Assembly: GCF_014839805.1 (NCBI RefSeq)
Contig: NC_051123.1
Span: 9,654,727-9,718,726 of the forward strand
Source of the DNA: Manduca sexta
Taxonomy: Eukaryota > Arthropoda > Insecta > Lepidoptera > Sphingidae
Direction of reading: 5' to 3'
DNA length: 64,000 nt
The notes under the pieces are model-generated. The model was not told the origin of the DNA. It was given only the letters and a program-made list of their open reading frames with translations, and searched no databases. Position 1 is the first letter of the stretch, and every line of letters begins with the position of its first letter. Both the position numbers and the translations under genes were made by a program. This document shows, in pieces, positions 46,771 to 58,938 of this stretch.

Positions 46771-47620
46771 ACTTTGCTGTACAAGTATAACAAAAATTTT
46801 AATAATATACATACTTTTACTTATGAAGAAGCCCTGGTGTATACACTTTTTTCCTAATGCTTTACCTAATGAAGCAACTTTCAAACGTTTATAAAAATAA
46901 ACATTTCTTATACATACGCAATGATTAGAGCATCTCTCACACTTTCCTCAAATAAACTCTTGTAATTAGTTGGAGAACACATTGTTGCGCGCAAATTCAT
47001 TAGCATTTTGCTCTTCGTCTCACACTTATGAGTTTTGATCAAACTTTCACTCAGATACAATTTTATAGCGATTTTCTTTGAAATCGCGGCAAAACATCCA
47101 GATTACGGTTTTAGTTTTTTGCAGAACTAATCGAATTTGGCAGATTAAACGGAAATCGTGGCAAAAAGTGTAGATGCATGGATAATTTGTTAATGCACTT
47201 TTACTTTATGTTATAAAGTTTTTATCAAATACAGTTTAGATAAACATTTTAAATGGAAAAGGACAATGTATTTAATTAAATGAGATTAAATACATAACAG
47301 ATCATTTATCTGAAATCAATACACTGTTTCCGTAGTCTAATGACAGTATCTATGGTCTGATAATTAGCAGTAGCATTGGTTCATTTTTCTGATTAATATG
47401 AAGACTTGGCTTTGGCCTTATTTAAATAATATTAACAAGGAAATAATACGAAGACTTGGCTTAGGCCTTGTATTGAATCTCATTGAAAGCACTATTAATG
47501 ACGAGGCTGTATGGGCTAGAACCCTTTGCCTTCCCAATAATAAAGGGAAAATCAAAATTAAAAAAAAATATATATCTGGTTCCTGGAATATATGCGCGTC
47601 TACATACCTTATAAGGTAGA
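46771..47620. other. no gene recognised
   Basis: AT-rich. GAAGACTTGGCTT occurs at about 47400 and again at about 47450, a short direct repeat. The 73-codon + frame across it has no family likeness. Confidence 0.4.
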
Positions 47621-47801
47621 CGGTCTAGCAGTGGCGAAGGGTTTATTTAACCAGATTCCTGCCGGCTTCCCTTTATGTAGAATTTCTGTAGAATCTAATT
47701 ATTATCAGAACGATTTGTAGACCGCATTAATGCATAATAATACCTATATGTTATGTCGGGTGCCCATTATGAAAATTTTACTTTTCGTCACTGCGAGCTA
47801 G
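47621..47801. mobile_element. hAT-like MITE, 165 bp plus imperfect 8-bp duplications
   Basis: The element 47629-47793 begins CAGTGGCGAAGGG and ends CTTTTCGTCACTG, an imperfect inverted repeat with the CAGTG start common in hAT elements. The flanks CGGTCTAG and CGAGCTAG agree at six of eight positions, fitting an aged 8-bp target duplication. No coding capacity. A GCAGTGGCGAAGGGAATT scrap near 207-225 may be an end of the same family. Confidence 0.65.
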
Positions 47802-47884
47802 TTCTTACCACTAACGATTTTAGCAATGAAAGCAGCAAAGCCAAGCCGCTATCTACCAAGCAGTTTGAAGTAAAGATATACTGT

Positions 47885-48066
47885 TTTACTTATAAACTTG
47901 TTTTAGCGTTAAGAGGTGGTTAAGAACTGCTTAAATGATTGTCAAAAACATCACCGGTTCCTAGTTTAAACCTTATTAATAGCAAGATGGCGGGTTTAGA
48001 CTAACAGCTGATCGAGTAAATTTGTGTTTTAACTAAGCATAGCGAAATTTTTATAAGTAAGATTGA
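47885..48066 (+). repeat. unclassified dispersed repeat G, copy 2
   Basis: Same segments and order as 32080-32262: TTATAAACTTGTTTTAGCGT, CAAAAACATCACCGGTTCC, GCAAGATGGCGGGTTTAG, CAGCTGATCGAGTAAATTTG. It lies about 90 bp right of the hAT-like MITE. Confidence 0.65.
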
Positions 48067-49234
48067 TAAAATCGTTCAAAATAATAATTCAGCGTTAAAC
48101 AAAACATCAGTAATAAAAACCACTGTAAATATAACAACCCTTTGTTTTTACAGAAAATTATGACAAATTACACGGTCCGAAAATTCCCGCCTAATGGACG
48201 GTCAAGATGTCATAGTTGCCCTTGAATGTACGCTTGTTGCATACACAATGCATAGTGAATCATTATTTTTTATAGTGAATTGTTCTAACAGACTGACGTG
48301 TTACACTGAAGTGTAGATCCTGATGTAGTGTCTAGTATTGAGGAAGGAACGGTTAGCTTGGTGCGTCTGATGTGTGTATAGTCAAAATATTGTGAGTGAC
48401 AATAAGGATCTGTGGCATAGCATCTATAGCAGTGAATGTCTATGGAATAACCGAAAATGAGTTTGAGGTAAATCTGTATTGATTTATTTATTAGCACAGA
48501 CTTTGATTGATTTTTGTAATAGTATTTGATTCACAGAGAATGTGTTTTATGTATTTAGGAATGAGTTTCACATAAGATATGAGAAATGTATTAAAATTAT
48601 TCCACTTTAAGCCAAAATTCAACCACCAAAAAATCTCAGATTTGCAAAAATAAATCATTAAAGCGAAAAAAAAATGTTCACGCGATTAGAAATTCCATTT
48701 TATAAGTAAATTGATAATTTACCACTTTTCCTAACAAAAACAAGAATGTTTAAGATGTTTTTAAATTTCCAACCACAAATCAGTTTTTATAGCTGAGGTC
48801 AAAGTATTATTGCGGAAATACTTTAATTCTGAAATGATACTAACAATCGAGACCTCATTATTGGTTCGCGGCATCCAAAGAAAGTGAATTTGTAACAAAA
48901 ACTAATCGAAACTTTCATTTTCGTTTTGTGCTGGACTGTAATCTATAGTGAAAAAGTAATGTTTTGTAAACGCAGTTGAAAATAGGCAAAGAATTGCGCC
49001 CCATTGTGCCTTACATTTTTTAATAATTGTTCTTGTTTCATATGAACTCTTTGTTACTTGGAGTGTATGAATGGAACGTTTTTTCAACTCCGTTTGTTTT
49101 GAATGGGATTCGAATTTCGAATGCAGAAGTCAACAGAATCGGTTTAAAAATACTCTAGAATTATCATCAACCTACTTCATAAAAATTTAAATCTAAAAGG
49201 ACGACTATGTTATGTTGCCTTCATTAATTAATTA
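48067..49234. other. no feature recognised
   Basis: AT-rich sequence without a credible exon or transposon end. Confidence 0.4.
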
Positions 49235-49540
49235 TCTTATTAATAATATAAATGAGAAAGTTTGTGGAAATGTTTGGATGTTTGTTAGAAGTAAACTCAG
49301 ACCCAACTGAATAGATTTTTATGAAATATGGCATACGGATAGACTATGGCCTGGATTAGCATATAGGCTACTTTTTTACCCGGTAATTTGCTCTCATTGG
49401 AAATAATGTTTTTTTTAATTAGATTTTTTTAAATAGTTTACCATTGGCATCGTACAGCGTTATTCGCTGTAGCGAATACAGTATATTATGGACTTTGTAG
49501 GGGAAAAGCAATTCACGTGTGCAAAGCCGCGAGCAACACG
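49235..49540 (+). mobile_element. Helitron, decayed 3-prime end
   Basis: It starts TCTTATTAATAATATAAATG after host A. It contains TTTTTATGAAATATGGCATA and TATAGGCTACTTTTTTACCC, and near the end GTGTGCAAAGCCGCGAGCAA, where CTAG would be expected. The order and motifs match the Helitrons at 36136 and 62641, but the end is mutated and the middle contains extra AT-rich sequence. Confidence 0.6.
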
Positions 49541-51829
49541 TAATATTATTCTAAAAATAAAAATAATGAACAAAAAAATCGCGCGTCGATGCGTCCACAA
49601 AACATTTGAACAGATGCCTTGACCAATTTAATCGTAAATTTTGTCGTTATCCGATGATAGAGTTCCCATCCGTGTACAAAGAACTTTTTTGTGGTCATGC
49701 CGCATTGTTGCCGCTCAAACGTAAATATACCTATTACAAGTTTAATCGTTCTTTTATGATAAATGGGCATTGATTGAACATTATACACTTTATGAAGCTC
49801 GTAATAAGTTATTTATATGTATGATAGACTTATGAATAGTTAATATCGTCAAGAACATTATAATCTAATTATAATCCTTAAAAATAATTTAAGCGACAGT
49901 GTACTTTAAAACAAATAAACATAGCTCAAAGGCGTTTAGAATATAATTTATCGTTGAATCGTTGACACTGGCAGATGCATAAACCGCGCGTGGCCAAAGA
50001 AAGAAAAAAATGTTTAAATATTTTGGCGCGAAAACTTACATAACCTCAACTTCGTAGAAAATGTAGTCGAAAATAGGTCGTCGTAAGAACAGTTGCCGCG
50101 ATCACATCACACGGGACCCGGCGGCTTCCTCACACGTTCAAGCGTGAAATATCAAAATCATGCGCATTATGCAACAAAGACGTGCCGTGTGCGCGCATCC
50201 TTATTGTGTACACTCGGACACGATATGGAAGACGTCGTGTTAGATCAGGAAGATTCAGTTTTGATTATGTAATTTTAGTTTTGTGTCATAAGTTATTGAT
50301 GTACTTATAGGAGGTATTGAGTGTGGCACAAGGTGCAAAATATTGAATACCGATGTTTTTTTTTGTTTTTTTTTTAATTCGACATTTTTTTTAAACACAT
50401 ACGATTTCTTTATTTATTGTTTTGCTGTTTAGATATTGATTTTTAAGGGATATATCTTGCGTAAAAGCAGTTTTATAATACAACCTGACTAATGCGGAAG
50501 TTAAATAAAATCTATCTTGTACAGAAATATTTATAAAGATTGCCAAGATTTAAAAAAAACACGCAAACTTTTTAGTTGTAAAATAATTTGTTTTGCGTCT
50601 ATGTCATCTCTCACTTGATGAAAGATAAATTATTATTTAAATTCCTTATAGTAAAAACATACGGCTGCCACTGTACATCGCAAAAACAGAGCTAAGCTGC
50701 ACATTAGCCTGTGGGAACGGACCACACGAGAGACGCCATCTTGTAATCATTTGCGTACACTTTGACACTTCCTGAAGCAGTAGATACGCTTATAACTTTT
50801 GTTACTTGTGTAATGAGAAGGAAATAGTTGTTGTTTGGTGAAGTACGCCTCAATATTCTATGAAAGGCGTTTTAGGTATTGATTATGTTGTAATAAATAA
50901 TAAATTAAGTTTCTTTAAATAATCGAGAAATTCGTACTGGGTTTACAATTAATGCCAAGAGTAAAAATTACTTATATTCCGTTTTTAGAAAATAAATAAA
51001 CAGTAGGACATAAATAGGAAATTTCTTGTTTTACCAAAGTTCATAAACTTGAAGTTTACATTCGTGTCCACTAACTTTCTTATTTTGGTCAATGTTAACT
51101 CAATTTGAAAAATTTACTTTGTTACTCTAATTTTTCTATACTTGTCATTGGTCTGGCCCGTGTTTGGCGAGTTCGTGCTAATTTTCTATAACGATTGTTA
51201 AAAATGGAAAACTATGTTTGCATCCCTTTTATGTTGTTTGAAAAATGAATATGTTAGAAAAGGACGGAGAGATGTGAAGTGGCTGAATAGTCGTTTGCTA
51301 TTGTGGTTATGGACTGTATTTAAATGAAAATTATTTGTCGGTTTTTCGATAGAGTACTGACCAAGACAGATACCTATAAGGAATTATTGATTACGTAAAA
51401 TAAATAACTATACCAACAAAATAAGATTAACAACAATAAAAAAAAATTGAACTAACAAAAAATATTTAACAACAAATAAAATACGTCTCTAATCTCTTTG
51501 CCTCTAACCGCATTCGAAATTCAAAGTGATAAAGAAGTTGAACTGTAGGGTTAGGCCGTAAACAACTGTGTAACATCGGGTGCGGGCATTTTACGCCCGT
51601 GAGAGCCTGAGAGCGCGCTCTCACGCGAGCGTATACACGGCCTTATTTCTTATCAAGCGTGACTTGAATTGAGGTATTTTATTCATATTTTATAATGCGA
51701 TATTTATTTATGGATACTTGCAGCTTTTTAAATTTGTTGAGGATTATTTTTCGCTTCTTTGTGAAAGTTTATTGATGGATTTGTAATGTATCGTCGTATT
51801 ACGAGGTGTAATAGGGACTAGGGTGAATT
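49541..51829. other. no gene recognised; GC-richer patch at 50090-50240
   Basis: AT-rich apart from 49980-50240, which has GGACCCGGCGGCTTCCTCAC and GACGTGCCGTGTGCGCGCAT and could be a promoter or untranslated exon. A second small GC patch at 51590-51650 includes GAGAGCGCGCTCTC, a palindrome. Neither has a supported coding frame. Confidence 0.35.
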
Positions 51830-52182
51830 AATGCAACACTTTTTTTTTCTCCCGCAGTAAAAATCCATGTTATGGTAGGATTCTGGAACCTGGGGAGCGG
51901 AAGAATAGTTATGTCGGACTCACCGGCCTTCTCCAATTATACCTTCATACCGACTAAAACCTGCGGTGACCTGCTTCTGTGCACGTGAAACGGTTCCGGG
52001 GGACCGAGAGTACTTCCGAATTCCCTGGAACCGTCTCAACATAATGCTGCTTCGAGCCTCATTTCTTTTGGGGCTCAGAGGTTCCCTTCCTTTGGCATCA
52101 TTTGTTGAAATGAAGCCGCGTATTCCTTGCTATGCGGCTACGGCTCCCGATAGCCACCTTTTAGTCGAGTGAATGCAACACT
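51830..52182 (-). mobile_element. non-LTR retroposon tail with 11-bp target duplication
   Basis: AATGCAACACT occurs at 51830-51840 and 52172-52182, flanking a 331-bp insert. On the + strand the insert starts with a T run and TCTCCCGCAGTAAAAATCC, which is a poly(A) tail at the 3-prime end on the minus strand. The complement has CCGGTGAGTCCGACATAACT and GGTTCCAGAATCCTACC near the 3-prime end, a pattern of lepidopteran R1-like LINE tails. No coding remnant is recognised, so it is probably a 5-prime-truncated LINE. Confidence 0.8.
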
Positions 52183-53566
52183 AAGTAAATATCACAAGTT
52201 TGATTTTTGAATAACAGAGTTAAATGATAGATGTAGTCGTTGAGTCTCTATTTGACCTTCTTATCTCGTGTATTTTTGTAATCCATGGAGTGTGCAGGAG
52301 AGCCATGGTATAAGTGCGGCCAGTTCTGAGATCGGAGACCGCTCAAACACACAATAGCGACTTGTCCAAGACAAGCGAAACTCCGATTACTTCCCAAACT
52401 TCGCCATAATTTTCCTAACCTTCAACTGAAATTGCATACTTTTAAACGAAATAAATTCTTTTTTCAATTGATTAGTTCTTCATTTGTTACATAGGAATAC
52501 ACCACGACAATTGCATTTCTTTGTGTTTACTTCGTCAACCATAACAATACAGCATCGAAGCAATACAGTAACTGCTGACGAAACGAAACCTTGCAATAAG
52601 AATGTCAAATCACGGTCAACGAACTTGTATACGTCATTTGTTACGAAATGTTGAATGCATTTGGATCAATGTTTACGGTGTCAAATGGTGGAATGTTGGT
52701 TCAAATGTTTGTATATTGGTGGGAAAGCGCATGTTACGTGTAATATTAATATTAAAAGGGATTTTTTTTATTGATTATCTACACAGTATCCTTATAATGA
52801 ACTTTATTTCTGAATATTTACCTGTCTGTGTAAGGTTTAGGATGAAAATATATTGTGGGATACCTTGATATGCGCCAAACCCTTATAAACATTCATGTTT
52901 TATATTTGTGGTCGAGTCACTCAGAGCAAGCAACAATTATATACTTAAATTTTTTTTTAATCAGGAAGTTGGCGGTTCATTTTACCAAAATAGATGCATA
53001 TGAATGACTACGTTATGTTGCACATCATGGCTATAATATGTAAGGTTAATGTTAAACATGTTGATCGTCATATAGCGTCTGATATATCTTAACAGTTCTA
53101 AATTCGAAATACATGCATTTTCTGTACATATCAAATAAGCGTTAGACAAACTATCTACCTTACCTCTATAATTATAAATTTCAGACTGCAATGTCTGATG
53201 AAGTGGGTGTCGATAGTTTGAGCGAACGATTATCAACTACTTTCTCGACATGATATAAAGTAAAAGTAGAGGAACTTGCCGTGTGCGGCCGACACTCACA
53301 CCGTGCCGTGCCGCGCCGTGGCGGTTAATTAAGCCTATTGAAAAAATATTTTTTGGCTTAAAGGTGTTCAAAACGACCTCATTTATAGGACCTCCTATAG
53401 AGGCTTAGTACTACATGTGACTATGGAACAGTAGTGTGATGTATGTAATGGAATATAATGTTCGTGAGCGAGATAAAGGAGCGAAGAGTGACAGACGAAG
53501 TTTGGGAATGACGTATAAAAGACTTTAGACTGAAAAATCAAAGAAGCAATTTATTTGAAACCTAGT
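52183..53566. other. no feature recognised
   Basis: AT-rich with an 88-codon + frame at 52602-52868 that begins at ATG but has no splice context or family likeness. A GTGCCGTGCCGCGCCGTGGC block near 53310 is a short GC-rich run. Confidence 0.35.
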
Positions 53567-53871
53567 ATGGTAAAGGAAAACATCGTGAGGAAACCTGCAT
53601 ACCTGAGAAGTTCTTTATAGGAATTATGAGGGTGTGTGCCTACCAATCCGCACTAGGCCAGCGTGTTGCAATAAGGCCTCTCAGTAGTAGAGGAGGCCCG
53701 TGCTCAGCAGTCAGATAGTATATAATACAGGGCTGATATTATAAGTAATAATACAAAGGAAGTCTACCAATCGGCACTAGGGTAGCTTGTTGGAATAAGA
53801 CCTAATCCCTCTCAGTAGTAGAGGCCCTTGCCCAGCAGTGAGACAATATATAATACAGGGCTGATATCATC
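53567..53871 (+). mobile_element. two partial SINE family A copies in tandem
   Basis: The first (53567-53745) runs from GTAAAGGAAAACATCGTGAG to ATAATACAGGGCTGATATTA. The second (53760-53871) restarts at AGTCTACCAATCGGCACTAG and ends with the same tail. Both lack the polymerase III head. The arrangement may be a partial tandem duplication or a second SINE inserted in the tail of the first. Confidence 0.75.
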
Positions 53872-55784
53872 AGCACAAAGCCTTCGCTTCGGTGTAACAG
53901 ACGGTGCATTTATTAAGTACACTCATGAGACGTAATCGGTTTCAGCCAATCTCAAAAGAGATCTCGTTTCGTCGATTATAATCATCAACACGAACGCTGA
54001 AACTTTACTTTCCAACAAACATGTCAGAAATCAATGTTAATTATAAAAATATTGGTTGACGTTTTGAATCTTATGCCGCAGTCAATAAAAAATACTTTTA
54101 ATTAGTCTTGTTTTTATCTTTGTTGAATTAATCGATGTGTAAAAGGGAAAAAACAGTGAATCAATTATATATAGGCAATAATAACAAACTTCGAGTATAG
54201 TATTTGACTTTGTCGAGTTAGTAAAAAAAAAACAAATTGTTTAGTATTCGTTTTGTGAAGTAAGGAAGAATAAGTAATATTATACTAGATATAGCATATT
54301 TGAAGTATAGTAGTTAAAAAAAAAAATAGTATTCGTTTACTATTAATAAATAATGTAGGTATTAAGAAGAATATCATTTGTTTAATTTCTCATTAATTAT
54401 TTTAACTGTTCTATCGCATACTTTGTCTAGTGTTAGTAAATAATCTTTGGATTGGCTGATTTTGAGGCAATAATTATCAATGGACTAACTGATCTTGGGG
54501 CTATAATATTCTCTGTGGGTTTTTCTAATTTCCCCAGGATTGCATTCTCAGAAGGGTTTGACAGGCAAAACTAATAAAAACTAATATTGCATAGCCTTAA
54601 TCAGATTGAATAAGGGCGTGTCGAAAAACGCTCTTTAATTTTTAACCGACGTCAAAAAAGGAGGAGGTTCTCAATTCGACTGTATGTTTTTTTTATTTAT
54701 TAATAAGTTCACTTCGCACGTCCGTGATATAAAAGTGTGTTATAATAATAAACTAGTTAGTATAGTTCTTGTATTTTCACTTTTAATATATTCGCGTTCA
54801 ATCTTCATTATCATGACTCGTTATAACGTAAAGCCACGGCCACAATGTTATTAACATGATATAAATTTTACTATGGTTCGAATTTAAACTTTGCCTAGGG
54901 TTTAAAGCAGTATGGTACGGGCAAGCCAGCATAATTGTGGGTGTCTATGCCTCGCGCGGGTGTTTATGGCCTTTCCGCGCTGGCAACACCGATGACAGGA
55001 AGGACGGACGGGTGCCATATTGGACTTGACTTCGAGACCACCGAACGTAACCATCATTATAGTTTTTGTCTTCTGTATTTACCTTATGTTAAATATACAG
55101 TCCTCTATACTAAAAACTGGTTTGATATCTCAATAGTGGGATCTATCATGAGGTGAAATGTCTAAATTTGCCCATGTAGAGCAGAAATATCATTATTTGA
55201 CACACGTCCCCGATCTTCTATTACAAAGAAATATATTATATTGTATATATGTAGTAGATCTGTGCTCTATTGTTAATCATAATTAATTTAAATTTGCCTA
55301 ATTATCACTATTCAACAATGGCGATATTCTACAGCTCATGAGCTAATACATTTCAGAACTACTTTGAACGTTAAAAATTGTCACACATGTCAAAACCATT
55401 AATTCAATGCGACAGACAAAGTTAACATTACCTTTCATTTTCACATTCACACGAATATGTAGTATGGACGATATTCTATCTCAGAGGCAAAGTTAAGTTG
55501 GCACCACACACAATAAGGGTATTGTATGGTGTTCCCAGGTTGATATCTCCGTGATTTCCAGAGACTAGAAAGTCGCCTTTCTTGTGAAGATTTCTGATTT
55601 GGATCTTAGTGCAGCGTTTAGTAACGAATACTTCCTAAACAATCATTTCCTAAGTTTTTTTATTTGTTTTTTATACATATAACTTTCTAGACAGCTATGA
55701 TTGGCCTCAAATAAATGTACATGTACAGAAAGACGTTTCATATTATTTACTTTGTAATTCATATTTATAATCTTTACCATCGAT
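53872..55784. other. no gene recognised; repeat scrap and a GC-rich patch
   Basis: At 54640-54700, GACGTCAAAAAAGGAGGAGG, TTCTCAATTCGACTG is the reverse of the repeat at 505-602. At 54935-55045 a GC-rich patch (CTCGCGCGGGTGTTTATGGC, CGCGCTGGCAACACCGATGA) could be a promoter or non-coding exon for the gene at 60 kb, but no donor or start signal is convincing. Confidence 0.3.
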
Positions 55785-55900
55785 ATATATGTGTTACGTA
55801 CTAGATTTGGCATTCCGAACTTTCAATGTGTTCAACTGAATTGAACTGCAATCCATTCAAATTGACTTTAGTATGGTTAATATTGACAGCTCGTGGTTGT
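55785..55900 (+). repeat. unclassified dispersed repeat F, copy 2
   Basis: CGATATATATGTGTTACGTA, CTAGATTTGGCATTCCGAAC and TGTTCAACTGAATTG parallel 31755-31862 in the same orientation. Confidence 0.5.
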
Positions 55901-56483
55901 GTATGGAGTGGCGCTTATGATATAAGAACTCGAGTCTCAGTGTAAACCTGGATTTAAATAAAAAATATTAGTCAAATAAGCAAAATTATTTGTTGTTCAA
56001 GAGAATAAATAGGTTCTGAAGTTACATTTTGGTTGCAATTTTAGTTCAAATTTTGAACAAATAGTTTATATGGACGTTCATGTCTATAGAATGTACGTCC
56101 ATGGTCTTTACCCATTGTTTTAATACTAACTGCATATAAAAATAATAATATAACACTGTCACCGCTTTCGATCTAGACGGCTAAGTATTTATTTTGAATG
56201 TTATCACAGTAAATCAACATTTTATCTTTTTCAAACATAGATTCCTAATTAAAAAAAACACGAGACGTTACTGTGCACGTAGCTTTATAATTATCACAGA
56301 AATCTCGCTGCCTCGGATGAAATTATAACAGAATTAATTGGCGAATTAATTACTCGTAAATTATAATAAACATCAATCTTTGTGTTAGCAAAATATTAGC
56401 TTAAAAAGTGTTTTTTATAAATTAATGGACGTTCTCTTCGGTTGTCATGTGTTTATGTTTTTAGTAAGGGTCTTTAGCAATAC

Positions 56484-56711
56484 AATTAATACCTGATTTC
56501 TTATGTTTACGCGAATGTTAGACAATGAAGGGACACTATTTACGGATTTAGTCGCGGTTATTTATATTATTTCCCCGACGTTTGGAAGACTGCAGCCTAT
56601 CCGCCCCGTGACCATGAAGGCTGCAAAGTCTTCAAAACTTCAGTAGAAAATAATAATATAAATAACCGCGAATAAATTCGTAAATAGTTTTATTTCAATA
56701 ATTAATACCTG
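56484..56711 (+). repeat. snapback repeat, complete, flanked by 12-bp direct repeat
   Basis: The element at 56496-56699 starts ATTTCTTATGTTTACGCGAA. Its left arm (CACTATTTACGGATTTAGTC, CGACGTTTGGAAGAC) is the complement of its right arm (GTCTTCAAAACTTCAG, TAACCGCGAATAAATTCGTA, AATAGTTTTATTTCAAT). AATTAATACCTG is repeated exactly at 56484-56495 and 56700-56711. About 28 bp at the left end lies outside the palindrome, so the ends are not simple inverted termini. This is the best copy for defining the family. Confidence 0.8.
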
Positions 56712-58641
56712 TAGAATAACGCACCTAAGCATGTAATTATTTTTTGTATTATCGCTGCACATTTTTTATTAACTTTGATCGACTTTTTAATTATTCATTG
56801 CTACATATATCGGAGTCATGACAGTAATCGTTTACCATCTTGTGTAAACTGACTGTTTTATATTAATAAAATAGTTACGTGTGTTCAAAATAGACTCATA
56901 GATATGTAGAGAGGACATAACTTGCCTATGAAATAATAGTTAAAAAAAAAGCTTATCTTTATCCGATGATATTATAATAGTATGTGTCACGTGGTAGTAT
57001 TCATAAAATATGTTATTCAACCTCAGTACAATTTAAACTCAATTTTCTTAAATATACCTTAATATTGTTTTGTTCCACACATGATCTCAGCACACGTCTT
57101 GTAAACCTTGGTTCAATAAGAAACCTTTTATAGTGTCCATTTCTAGGTCATTGGCTATACTCAGTAACGAAAGTGGAAGGTAATTAACATTTCTTCCGAG
57201 TCGTTAAGGTAATAGTGTACAGACCCTGGCCTTGAGGGGGGACGAAGTTACACGGAAATAGCTTCTCGTCCGGGGTATCAGAATTTTGGGGTTAATTGGG
57301 ATTACTTTGTAAAAAGAATTTTAATTTCAAACTGGCTTTACGAATTCTTTAAAAAAGTACAAATATTTTTTTAAAGTTCAAAAATAGAATTTCCTTACCA
57401 TTTGATGCAATAGCGTGCAATAATTCCTACATACGCAGTAATTTAAAATTCGAACAGCCTCGTCTAATCACACAATTATTAAAACAAATAAAAATCTAAA
57501 CGAAAAGCCGGACATGTTATTTGTAATTATGAGAAAGAGCATTGTCGCAGTGAAAACATTGGGACATTGTGCATGTGAACGATCTGGAGATAGTTTGATG
57601 TTGATTGTTTCCGCTTACAACTGTTGTATTTAATTACGTATTTCCTGCTTTAATTCTAAGACCGTTGTTACGTCGTTTATCTTAAGGTAGCATAATTGCG
57701 AAGCGCTACGTGCAATGCTCTGCGGTCGTCAGTTTTGAGCTTGATAATTTCTAGTTATTGCGTAGTAAAGCGCTTGGACACTGTTGCTTGGCATTAATAT
57801 GTAGACAATATGTTTGAGCCAAATAAACCAGATTTATGAGAGCTCTGCCATCTTGTCTAGAATCAAAAATGAACAAGTATTTAAGTGGTAAGGATCTCAG
57901 TACATAATATGATTCCTGTAGATGTTTATTGAAACATCGCGGGCTTTCATTAAAATGATTATACACAACCATTGCAGAAAGATTCCCAAAGAAGAAACAA
58001 TGATTATATAACTTTCTATTATATTACACAATACAATATAATTCATAAAATTCTAACCCGAATTATATAATAAGTATTTCGGGCATGTATTTAGTTAATA
58101 TCCGTATAATTATTTTATCAGAGGTCTCTCCGCCTGTTTCAACAGCTCACCTAGTTTCAGACCTCGGAAATGCGCTATATATTATGTAAAATTATTTCTC
58201 ACGGCAAAGAATACTATTGTTTTAAAACTCTGAAGAATATCTTATGGTGTAAGTTGAAAGAGATTCGAGGTTTCATATCTTTGTATTAATGAGGTTTTTT
58301 TGGAGTACCGGCCTCGCTATCCACACCTGGGGAAACTTACAATTGAGGTACTGGAATCCCTCTGCTGCAGGGTCCTGGAGGAAAGTTGGGAGGGGATAGC
58401 TGGGAAGGACGTGTGGGGAAGGATAAGAGAAACCTCGTAGGATGGGAGAAGGGGAGAAGGCCAGGAAATGTTCGTGAGCCTTTATAGGCAATGTGAATTG
58501 GCAACCATGAGGTATACACACCTAACTGTGTGCCTAGAGCTGCGATAAATGTCCCTCAGTGCATGAGCGTGGAGATCGAGCGCACAAGAGTTGCCTCGAG
58601 GGGGATGAAGTAATATTTCATATTATTCTACTGTGTAATAA
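56712..58641. other. no gene recognised; purine-rich block at 58320-58560
   Basis: AT-rich until about 58300. Then a G-rich run with GGAGGAAAGTTGGGAGGGG and GGGAGAAGGGGAGAAGGCC follows to about 58610. It resembles no family I know and may be a decayed retroposon. Frames on the minus strand there are Pro/Ser-rich shadows of the purine run. Confidence 0.35.
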
Positions 58642-58938
58642 TCACTACATAGTATAAAACAAAGTCGCTTTCTCTGTCCCTATGTCCCTTTGTATGCTTA
58701 AATCTTTAAAACCACGCAACGGATTTTGATGCGGTTTTTTTAATAGATAGAGTGATTTAAGAGGAAGGTTTATGTGTATAACATCCATTAAATAGTGGAG
58801 AAATACTGTTATTTTGTTATGTTATACCCGTGCGAAGCCAGAGCGGGCCGCTATGTTTTTATATACAACGTTCACAGTTTTTCTGTAGTGTATTTAGTAT
58901 CAGCATTGCACCCGTGCGAAGCCGGGGCGGGGCGCTAG
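58642..58938 (+). mobile_element. non-autonomous Helitron with two stacked 3-prime ends
   Basis: It starts TCACTACATAGTATAAAAC after host A and ends GGCGCTAG before host T. Inside, CCCGTGCGAAGCCAGAGCGG, GCCGCTATG is a former terminus, followed about 85 bp later by the current CCCGTGCGAAGCCGGGGCGG end. Same family as 45883-46160, inverted. Length 297 bp; non-coding. Confidence 0.85.

Noticed and set aside
46521..46793. 90-codon minus-strand frame
   Set aside because: It coincides with the dispersed repeat found at 2418-2655 and is not conserved as a frame between the copies.
50228..50273. Short frame beginning MEDVVLDQEDSVLIM in a GC-rich patch
   Set aside because: It ends in a stop after 15 codons, with no donor site, so it is not a supportable exon.
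57683..57697. TAAGGTAGCATAATT, identical to a conserved core of insect mitochondrial 16S rRNA, suggesting a nuclear mitochondrial insertion
   Set aside because: The match ends after about 15 bases on both sides; no further rRNA sequence is present.
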